Below are positions 35,285 through 43,000 of a DNA stretch of 64,000 nucleotides, piece after piece. This stretch comes from an uncultured Bacteroidales bacterium. Lineage in GTDB: Bacteria > Bacteroidota > Bacteroidia > Bacteroidales > FEN-979. Below the pieces are notes generated by a model. The model was not told the origin of the DNA, did no database searches, and was given only the letters and a program-made list of their open reading frames with translations. Made by a program: the position numbers and the translations under genes. Numbering within the stretch: the first letter of the stretch is position 1; each line of letters opens with the position of its first letter. Location of the stretch: the NCBI GenBank assembly GCA_903877385.1, contig CAIRDP010000020.1, positions 186,001 through 250,000 of the forward strand, given 5' to 3'.

Positions 35285-38259
35285 TGGGCTGGAAACGTTT
35301 TCTTGAGAATTTTCCCTGGTTTGAAGGGGAAGGCGGGTTTCCGCTGCCTGCATATTCGGAGTTTATGCCGCCCATGCATATCGGCTTCAGGCCCCATGAC
35401 GGGCAGGTTTATCCCTGGCATTTCAAAGAGGATGACCTGTATGGCTTTTATTTAAGCGAAGCGGAAGAGTTTCTGCATCTGAGGCCCGGAATGCAAAACA
35501 TAGGGTTGCAATGCATGGAGCATATGATACAACTGGGTAAAGGAAAACTTCCGCCAAGTATCGCCGGTCGTCATAACCGCAACCTGAAGGATAATCCATT
35601 CTGGCCGGATGAGCTTGCCTCAAAAGCAGGAAACCTTGATTACGAGAGGTATGTTTTGCTGGCTCCCCTGGCTTTATCCAAAACCAAGGACGATAAAGGC
35701 AGGTCGAGGTGGACCTTGTTCGGGAGCAGTGAGCAAGGTCCTGAAAAAGCATTCTGGAAATCGTTTTTCAAAGGAGAAAATGAAGAATATCCCGAATCCT
35801 TTTTCCTTAGATTCATGGGCAGGATCTTCCATCATGCCTATGACCGTAAAATCCATACTTCCGAGGCCATGCTTGAGGCAGGTTTCCGCATACTTCCCTC
35901 TTCAGGGAAATTGCCCGCCAAACACTGGAACGAGGCGGCACTGCCTTCATGGACTTCAAAATACCTTGTTTCGGAGAGCGACGATTTTGCAGATGCTGTG
36001 TACCTGCTTACCTTCCAGCCTTTCGGTTGCCTTCCCGGGCTGGTCAAACAAAAATATTTCTCAGGTGACTTAGCCCTGATCCCCTTCCCGGGCAGCCTTT
36101 CGCCATGGGGGAACAAGGAATACATCAGCCTGTCGGACAAGCTTTATAATGCGATACAGTTTCCCATGCTGAGGCTGGTCTCCCGAAATGAAGATAATTA
36201 CGGGATCAGGGTTCCCCAGTCGGGCTGGTTTCACGAACCCTCGCCGGGGAATGAGAAACCCGACATCCTCGAGGAACTCCTGCTAAATACCTATGTACGC
36301 ACAAGCCGCTGGGACCGGGCTGATAAAACCGCTAACCCCCTGGTTGGCAGTAAGGAGATCGACCCTGTCGCTCAAACTCTATTTAACACCACGCTTGCGG
36401 CCCTTGACTTGTATAACAAACCCATGGCCAGGAATGTGCAGCTTCTGAACGAACATATAGAACTTCTGCTTGACGGCCCGAGGGCAGGGAAGAAGGAAAT
36501 AGAACATGCCGCTAAAGTCGTACTCTCAGGAGGGCTTTTCCGTTACCGTTTTTATTTTCCGCCCATGCAGGCCGGGAAGCATGAGATCTTCTGGCACAGA
36601 CCGCTTGTGGCATGCATTGATACGGCGACTGCAGCTCCCATCGTTTTCCCCGATCTCCTTCACGGGTACCTCACCGCTTATGATACGGCAGGTCCGGATC
36701 CCTCAAGAGCGATCGAGCTATGGCCCAGGATGATGGAAAGGCAGCCCCATACCTCCATCCTGAAACATTTTATCTCGGAGCATGACCACAGCAAGCACCT
36801 GACCGCTTTCAACCTGATGACCTTAATGGATGTTTGCGAATTGCTTGAATTGCCATCCCTCGAAAAAGACTTTGCCCGCCACCTGATCAGGATTAAAAAA
36901 GATGCAGGCCTTGAAGACTGGCTGGGGATTCTGCATGAACGGACATACCAGCCTGGGCTGGCCCACAGGTCAAGGGTGTTCATAGAAAACATTGTAAGGG
37001 ATAACGATACCTCGCTGCAGCCCCTGACGTTCGGCCATACAGCTACAAGAAAATACGAAGAGGATTTTTGGAACAGGATATGCTTCCTTGCCTGCGGCGA
37101 TTATATCAACAAGGACAATGCCGATGTGGTCCAGGACCATCCCACCCTGAGTAAAACGAGGCATAAGGAAAGGGACCTTCACAGGCTGGGCGATTACCTG
37201 CTCAGCAGCCACCGAAAGGCCATTGCAGACGCCGGTATGCAAGGGATGGCCGAAGCAGGTGAGTTACCCTTCAAATGGGAGACCGATTTTGATTTTACAC
37301 AGTTTGGTGGCTGGAAAGCCAACCTGGAGGGTACCGAATATGAAAGGAACATCCTTGTTATCATACCTGGGAAGAACAGGAAAGAAGCCGTGATCATGGG
37401 CGACCATTACGACACGGCTTATATGGAAGATGTGTATGACAAGTCGGAAGGCGGAACCGGGGCAAGGCTTTCAGCTGCCGGGGCCGACGACAATCATTCT
37501 GCGACTTCCACCCTGCTTCTTGCCGCTACTGCGTTTTTGAAGCTTTCAAAGGAAGGCAAACTTGAAAGAGATATCTGGCTCATCCATCTTACCGGGGAGG
37601 AATTCCCTTCGGACTGCATGGGAGCCAGGGATTTCTGCCGGAACTATGTACAAAAAACCCTTAAGATGCGCAGGGAGGACAACAGCTATAAAGACCTCAG
37701 TGATGTGGAAGTTAAAGGGGTTTTTGTGATGGATATGATTGCGCACAACCGCGATAATGCAAAGGACATCTTCCAGATATCCCCGGGGCGAACCCTTGAA
37801 TCGGTAAACCTCGGGTATAAGGCCCACCTGGTCAACCGGACCTGGAATAAACTCGCCTTGGAGCAGAATTCGGGACCGGAGAGGGCCGGTTGCAAAAGAG
37901 GGGAAAGGATTAAAATGCAGGATGCTGGATCAGGGATAAAGGATGCAGGATACAGTATGCAGGATACAGTATCAGGGGTTCAGGATTCGGGATGCAGGAT
38001 TCCCGAAAAGGCATTGTTCCTGCCCCTTGAAGGGGAAGTTCGTACTTGGGAAGATGCTACCAGTTCATTATACAATACCGATGTGATGATATTTTCCGAC
38101 ATCGGGATCCCCTGTGTTCTTTTCATGGAAAATTATGACATCCATCGCCAGGGATATCATGACACCCATGACACCATGGAAAACATTGACCTGGATTATG
38201 GTTCGGCATTGTCGGCGATTGCTATTGAAACCGTTGCCCAGGTTGCGGCAGGGAAATGA
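35284..38259 (+). CDS. Large cytoplasmic M28-family zinc peptidase-like protein with unknown N-terminal region
   Basis: The 991-residue protein (GTG at 35281 is an alternative start) has no signal peptide. The C-terminal third is an M28 domain with a full set of metal residues: GDHYDT (His708, Asp710), GADDNHS (Asp735/Asp736), TGEEFPSD (Glu772, Glu773), MDMIAH (Asp817) and GYHDTHDT (His959). The first 650 residues are unlike anything I recognise and are rich in Trp, His and Tyr. Residues about 878-907 are encoded by a GATGCAGGAT repeat kept in frame. M28 enzymes are usually exported aminopeptidases of 300-600 residues, so size and location are unusual. The coupled DUF2007-like gene lies directly upstream. 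Confidence 0.75.
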   Translation: MGWKRFLENFPWFEGEGGFPLPAYSEFMPPMHIGFRPHDGQVYPWHFKEDDLYGFYLSEAEEFLHLRPGMQNIGLQCMEHMIQLGKGKLPPSIAGRHNRNLKDNPFWPDELASKAGNLDYERYVLLAPLALSKTKDDKGRSRWTLFGSSEQGPEKAFWKSFFKGENEEYPESFFLRFMGRIFHHAYDRKIHTSEAMLEAGFRILPSSGKLPAKHWNEAALPSWTSKYLVSESDDFADAVYLLTFQPFGCLPGLVKQKYFSGDLALIPFPGSLSPWGNKEYISLSDKLYNAIQFPMLRLVSRNEDNYGIRVPQSGWFHEPSPGNEKPDILEELLLNTYVRTSRWDRADKTANPLVGSKEIDPVAQTLFNTTLAALDLYNKPMARNVQLLNEHIELLLDGPRAGKKEIEHAAKVVLSGGLFRYRFYFPPMQAGKHEIFWHRPLVACIDTATAAPIVFPDLLHGYLTAYDTAGPDPSRAIELWPRMMERQPHTSILKHFISEHDHSKHLTAFNLMTLMDVCELLELPSLEKDFARHLIRIKKDAGLEDWLGILHERTYQPGLAHRSRVFIENIVRDNDTSLQPLTFGHTATRKYEEDFWNRICFLACGDYINKDNADVVQDHPTLSKTRHKERDLHRLGDYLLSSHRKAIADAGMQGMAEAGELPFKWETDFDFTQFGGWKANLEGTEYERNILVIIPGKNRKEAVIMGDHYDTAYMEDVYDKSEGGTGARLSAAGADDNHSATSTLLLAATAFLKLSKEGKLERDIWLIHLTGEEFPSDCMGARDFCRNYVQKTLKMRREDNSYKDLSDVEVKGVFVMDMIAHNRDNAKDIFQISPGRTLESVNLGYKAHLVNRTWNKLALEQNSGPERAGCKRGERIKMQDAGSGIKDAGYSMQDTVSGVQDSGCRIPEKALFLPLEGEVRTWEDATSSLYNTDVMIFSDIGIPCVLFMENYDIHRQGYHDTHDTMENIDLDYGSALSAIAIETVAQVAAGK
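37914..38003 (+). repeat. Family B repeat (GATGCAGGAT words) inside the M28-type gene
   Basis: GATGCAGGAT-like words (ATGCAGGATGCTGGAT, GGATGCAGGATACAG, ATGCAGGATACAG, GGATGCAGGATTC) occupy about 90 bases with no stop in frame. They encode a Gly/Asp/Gln/Ser-rich loop between the metal-ligand Asp817 and His959 blocks. Confidence 0.75.
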
Positions 38260-38332
38260 AGCGAGAAAATATTCATGAGATAAGCCAGCAGGATAAACCC
38301 TACACCAAAGATGCCGGCGATATCTGCAGTTG

Positions 38333-38698
38333 TCAGCTAGGATGATTCCCTGTTCTGCGGAACAAGAATTTGAGCAGGATCTGGTCGAAGAGTACTATGA
38401 AAATGCCCACCCCTATCAGTCCCGTTACCATAAAACGGTTCCTTGCAATCCAGTTAATCCAGGGCAAAGGATCAGTTTTGGCAGGAAAAACAAGGCAGGT
38501 CACCATAATAATGAGCGCTGCTATTACCAGGCCGGCCTTCAGGCCGAATTCCGAAAGAAGTTCTTTCCAGGCCAGCTGTTTCTCCAGCTTTTTTACCAGA
38601 AGGGAGGTAAATGTGTCGGGAATGATAAAATCGGGGGGCTGACGAAGGGCATCGTCGATCAGGCCATCCAGGTTTTCGTTAAATTCTTTCATTTCCAT
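38333..38698 (-). CDS. Membrane partner of the ECF sigma factor (possible anti-sigma factor)
   Basis: From ATG 38698 the protein has 121 residues and starts MEMKEFNENLDGLIDDAL. A soluble N-terminal half of about 55 residues is followed by two membrane helices (about residues 56-73 and 89-110). It begins 17 bases after the sigma stop. Position and topology (short cytoplasmic domain before membrane helices) suit a factor that holds the sigma at the membrane. There is no zinc-binding HC2 motif, so the assignment is inference. Confidence 0.55.
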   Translation of the reverse strand: MEMKEFNENLDGLIDDALRQPPDFIIPDTFTSLLVKKLEKQLAWKELLSEFGLKAGLVIAALIIMVTCLVFPAKTDPLPWINWIARNRFMVTGLIGVGIFIVLFDQILLKFLFRRTGNHPS

Positions 38699-38714
38699 GA
38701 CTGCAAATTTAAAA

Positions 38715-39293
38715 TTATTCTGCCTCAAAAAGCACCTGCTGCATATCGGGGACCAGTTCCGTCATTTTCTGCCTGATGATCTCCCGGCCCCGGCTAAGGT
38801 AACTTTTAACAGTGCCCTCGGGCATTCCCGTGATCTCTTCAATTTCCCTGTATGAAAATTCTTCCAGGTGAAACAAAGTGACAACGGTTCTGTACTGTAA
38901 AGGCATTTTTTCAATGATCTGGTGGACGAGTTTTTTCATGGTATTCCTGTCGATATTGTTCAGCAAGGGCGACACATCCGATGTCGCCAGGCTCACAGGC
39001 CCCAGGGAAGATGCATCGGAAAGCACTTCACGCTTGCTTTTCCTCACATGGTCAACGCAGGCATTATAAGCAATGGACCCTATCCAGGTCGAGAGTTTGG
39101 AATCCCCCCTGAACTTATCTATCTGCTTAAATACCCTGATAAATACTTCCTGGCAAAGATCCTCCGCATCCTCCTGGCGGTTCGTCATCCGCAGTACCAT
39201 ATGCCATACCAAGTTCCGGTGTTTATCGACCAGGAACCTGAATGCATTTGTATTTCCTGCTTTCAGGGCGTTGACCAGTGCAACATCATCCAT
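38715..39293 (-). CDS. ECF-type RNA polymerase sigma factor
   Basis: The 192-residue sigma-70 family protein contains sigma2 (RQEDAEDLCQEVFIRVFKQIDKFRGDSKLSTWIGSIA split at the known helices) and sigma4 (MPLQYRTVVTLFHLEEFSYREI, then GMPEGTVKSYLSRGR helix-turn-helix). The ATG lies 11 bases from a CGAC -10-like element. A matching promoter is found before the gene at 39550, suggesting autoregulation and at least one target. The next gene on the strand encodes a likely membrane partner. Confidence 0.9.
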   Translation of the reverse strand: MDDVALVNALKAGNTNAFRFLVDKHRNLVWHMVLRMTNRQEDAEDLCQEVFIRVFKQIDKFRGDSKLSTWIGSIAYNACVDHVRKSKREVLSDASSLGPVSLATSDVSPLLNNIDRNTMKKLVHQIIEKMPLQYRTVVTLFHLEEFSYREIEEITGMPEGTVKSYLSRGREIIRQKMTELVPDMQQVLFEAE

Positions 39294-39303
39294 TGTATTA
39301 TAC

Positions 39304-39328
39304 GTCGCTCAGTTTTATAAAAGGTTGC
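39304..39328 (-). promoter_or_regulatory. ECF-type promoter of the sigma gene (GCAACCTTTT, 11 nt, CGAC)
   Basis: On the minus strand GCAACCTTTT (39328-39319) is followed 11 bases later by CGAC (39307-39304) and GTATAATAC. The same two boxes with identical spacing stand at 39488-39512 on the plus strand. The start codon lies so close that the message would be nearly leaderless. Confidence 0.65.
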
Positions 39329-39365
39329 AGTTAAATGTAATAAATTAATCAAGCGAGATACACCA

Positions 39366-39428
39366 TGTACAATGTACAATGTACCAGTACCCAGTACCAA
39401 GTACCCAGTACCAAGTACCAAGTGCCAG
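39366..39428. repeat. Short-word repeat, GTACCAAGTACCC units (family D)
   Basis: GTACAATGTACAATGTACC is followed by several copies of AGTACCCAGTACCA and AGTACCA. It lies midway between the two divergent ECF-type promoters. Confidence 0.75.
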
Positions 39429-39487
39429 ACAAATAAAAGGCATTATGCAGGAGCCGGGATCACTTGATAAAAAAATCTCCTGTTTCT

Positions 39488-39512
39488 GCAACCTTTTCAT
39501 CAGGGCTTCGAC
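39488..39512 (+). promoter_or_regulatory. ECF-type promoter of the 39550 gene
   Basis: GCAACCTTTT (39488-39497), an 11-base spacer and CGAC (39509-39512) followed by TTATTAAGC match the sigma gene's own promoter box for box. This places the gene at 39550 in the predicted regulon. Confidence 0.65.
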
Positions 39513-39549
39513 TTATTAAGCAAATGTTAAATTTTAAAACCCTTGCCAT

Positions 39550-39909
39550 ATGAGTGAACAAATTGGAGCCGCAATCGTAACTGCGGTAGTATTCTTCGGA
39601 TTATATTCCTTATTGAAAGTGCTGACCGACTACCTGTTACGTCGCAAGATAGTCAACAGCGGACATATTGAGAAAGCCGGGATCATGGAAAACATCAGCA
39701 GCGAAACCAACAAATATCCAACCCTGAAATGGGGCCTGGTAAGCCTTTTTGCCGGTGCAGGCATGATACTCATCCAGATCCTTTCCAGGGCTGGGCGCCT
39801 TAACTGGGACCAGGGCGCCGATGCGTTTCTTCCCGTAGGGATTGAACTGATATTTATTGCCGCAGGTTTCCTGTTGTTTTTCTTCATTGCCACGTCAAAA
39901 AAGTCGTGA
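39550..39909 (+). CDS. Small DUF6249-like membrane protein, predicted ECF-sigma target
   Basis: The 119-residue protein has three membrane helices (about residues 5-25, 58-78, 92-114) with a polar loop after the first (RRKIVNSGHIEKAGIMEN). The layout resembles DUF6249 proteins that accompany ECF sigma factors in Bacteroidota. Its promoter matches that of the divergent sigma gene. Function unknown; a stress-related membrane role is an inference. Confidence 0.65.
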   Translation: MSEQIGAAIVTAVVFFGLYSLLKVLTDYLLRRKIVNSGHIEKAGIMENISSETNKYPTLKWGLVSLFAGAGMILIQILSRAGRLNWDQGADAFLPVGIELIFIAAGFLLFFFIATSKKS

Positions 39910-39972
39910 TTTGTGAGCCGTGTCCGACGATTCTAAAGGAACACGTAAATGAAATAAACAATTGTTCCGAAT

Positions 39973-40008
39973 AACCGTGAACCGGATTTAGAGTCAGGGT
40001 TCACGGTT
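39973..40008. terminator. Hairpin between convergent genes (39550 gene and tandem uvrA)
   Basis: AACCGTGAACC (39973-39983) pairs with GGTTCACGGTT (39998-40008) around a 14-base loop that contains the uvrA-like stop codon. There is no T-run on either side, so it is a weak bidirectional terminator or an RNA-stabilising hairpin. Confidence 0.45.
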
Positions 40009-43000
40009 TCCGGCTTTCAACAGGTACCCGCCGGCCATTCCACCTTCGGGGCCTAATTCAATAATAAAATCAGCCTCGGCAACGATCTGCCGGTCATGTT
40101 CAATGATGATAAGAGTATTTCCCTGGCCGGCCAGGCCGTTGAAAAGCTTTAAGAGGTTTTCAATATCGCTGAAATGAAGTCCCGTTGAAGGCTCATCGAA
40201 TAGGAAAAGAGATGCGGGATGCGGGATGCGGCGTGTAATTTGGTTCAATAATTCCTTTGACAGGTTTAACCGCTGGGCCTCGCCTCCCGAAAGGGTATTC
40301 AAAGGCTGTCCCAGCTTAAGGTAACCCAGGCCGGCCAGTTCAAGATTCAGAAGGATTGAACTAAGGTTCTTATTCCCCATGAAGAAAGCTGATGCTCCGG
40401 CCAGGCTCAATTCGAGTACTTCTGCAATATTTGCTCCCTGGTACCTCACTTCCAGTATACCGGGCCTGTATCTTTTTCCAAGGCAACCCTCGCATTCCCT
40501 GTAAATATCGGGCATGAAATCCATGCTGATCCTGGTCCTGCCTGTGCCCTCGCAGGCAGGGCATTGAGATTGTTTGCCAAGGAAAGAAAAATGGTTCTTG
40601 CCGAAGCCCTTTTTCTTTGCATCTTCCGTTGATGCAAACAGCGTCCTTACCAGGTCGAAAACCCCTGAATAGGTTGCAACAACGGCAAGCGGGGAGCTGA
40701 ATTCCTCCCTCTGTTCCACAGTGACAATCCGGCTGAAGTTTTCAAAACCGCTTATTCCGCTGCAACCGACAGCTCTTCCCTCCTGCCAGGAGGCATGGAG
40801 AAGATCAAAAACCAGGCTGGATTTCCCGCTTCCCGATACCCCGGTAACACAGATGATGCCTCCCGAAGGAATTTCCAGGTCGAAATTTTTCAGGTTATGG
40901 ATGAAGGCATTGTTTATTCTGAGTCCGGATGACATCGCCCTGGGAGCATGTTTTACAGGGTTCAGCAAGGTTCGCAGGTATTTCCCCGTTATCGAATTCA
41001 CCGATCCCATGATCTCTTTGGGACTGCCTTCGGCAACGATCTCACCACCCAGGGATCCGGCGCCGGGACCCATATCGATGATATGATCGGCCCCTAGAAT
41101 CAACTCCCGTTCATGTTCAACGGTAATCACTGTATTTGACGAAGCGATTAGCTGCCTTATATGTGTGAGCAACCTTGAAATATCCCGGGAATGCAATCCT
41201 GCCGTAGGTTCATCAAGTACGTAGATCATCCCCGACAGTCCCGAACCGGTCTGTCCGGCCAGTTGCAGGCGCCGGGTTTCACCATGGGAGAGGGAACCTA
41301 CGCTCCGCGAAATCGTCAGGTACGAAAGGCCGAGGGTTTCCAGGATAGCCAGCCTGCGGAGGATCTCAGCAATCAAGGGTGTACTTATCACGGTAATGTC
41401 AGCTTGTTCAGGCCTGCTTAAAAACTCAATGCAGCCGGCAATGCTGAGCTCCGATATTTCCTTTATGTTCTTATGGCGGATGAGCCATGACAAAGCCCCG
41501 GCATTTAATCTGCTTCCAAGGCAATCCGGGCATTCCAGGCTGCTCATCACATGGATCATATTCTCGCCCCGGTGGTCGGCATGCTTGCGGGTATATTCTT
41601 CATTGACCAATTTAAGAAAGCCCTGCCAGCGGCCTTTGAACTGATGCACTCCGCTTCGCTTGTTCCTGAGGAATTCCCAGCTTACATCATAAGTCTCGTC
41701 CCCGCAACCTTCGAGGGCAAGTTCTTTTGCTACGTCCGAAAGTTCGTTCCATGGCCTGCTGTAATCAATTCCATGCTTCTCCCCTACGGCCCTGAGGCTT
41801 GCAGTATACTGCCCGTAAGGATCCCCATAAAACCTGCCTGTTTTGCTGCCGTCCATCGCCCCCTGCAGTATGGATAGTCCGGGATTGCTTATAAGTTTTG
41901 CAGGATCGCAAAGTGTAAGCATTCCAAGCCCGTCACATGCGGGGCAGGCGCCCTGGATGTGGTTGAAAGAGAACAGGCTTGAGAGCGGCCTTTCGCCCGG
42001 GCCTTCGCCTGCCTTTGAAAACAGCAGGCGGAGGAGGTCGTAAATCCCGGTATAAGTCCCTACGGTAGAGCGGGGATTGGTTTGCAGGCCCGACTGTTCA
42101 ACGGCAAACGAGGGTCGCAAGCCTTGAATCTCATCAAAATCCGGTTTATCCTTCATCCCTATCCGGGATCTTGCATAGGCCGAAAAATTGCCCAGGAAGC
42201 GGTTCCGGGCCTCGGCATGAATGGTATCGAAAGCCAGGGAAGATTTGCCGCTGCCCGAAACACCGGTGATGACGGTAAGAAGGCCGTGGGGGATAGTTAC
42301 ATTGATTCCCTTGAGGTTGTTCGTAGTTACGTTTTTCAGAGTTAAGGATGCGGGATGAGGTGCTTCGCACCGATACGGGACGGGGTGCTTCACAACGAAG
42401 GGGGATGTGGCGCTTTGCGCTGATGCGGGATGCGGGATGGGGTGCTTCGCATTGATGCGGGATGCATCCTGAAAATATTCCTCTCCACTGCCAAAAAACA
42501 CAATTCGCCCTCCCTCTTCCCCGCTTCCGGGGCCAAGCTCTGTCACATGGTCTGCTGATTTTATCAAGGCCGGATGATGTTCAATGCAGATCATGGTATG
42601 GCCGTGGTTTGCAAGGCCGTTCAGGCAGGTCAACAATTTTTTCACATCATCATTATGCAGCCCGGTCGTTGGCTCATCCAGTATGTACAGTGTATGCACC
42701 GACGGCGGTTTCGCAAGTTCCGTTGCCAGTTTTACCCTCTGGGCTTCTCCCCCGCTGAGAGTCGAGGAACGCTGCCCCAGTGTGAGGTACCCGAGCCCGA
42801 GTTCGTCCATGGTTTGCAGGTAACGCAATATTCTTTTCTCTCCTTCAAAGAAAGAAAGGGCCCCGGAGACCTGCATTTCAAGAACCTCGTAAATATTTTT
42901 ACCTTTAAAAAGCACCTTCAGGGTTTCATTGTCGAAACGCCTGCCATTGCAGCTTTCGCAAAGTGTTTCAACGTTTCCCATAAAATGCATGCCTGTTTGC

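Noticed and set aside
39366-39428. Possible CRISPR-like array in the GTACC repeat
   Set aside because: Units are about 7-14 bases without unique spacers and there are no cas genes, so it is a simple short-word repeat.
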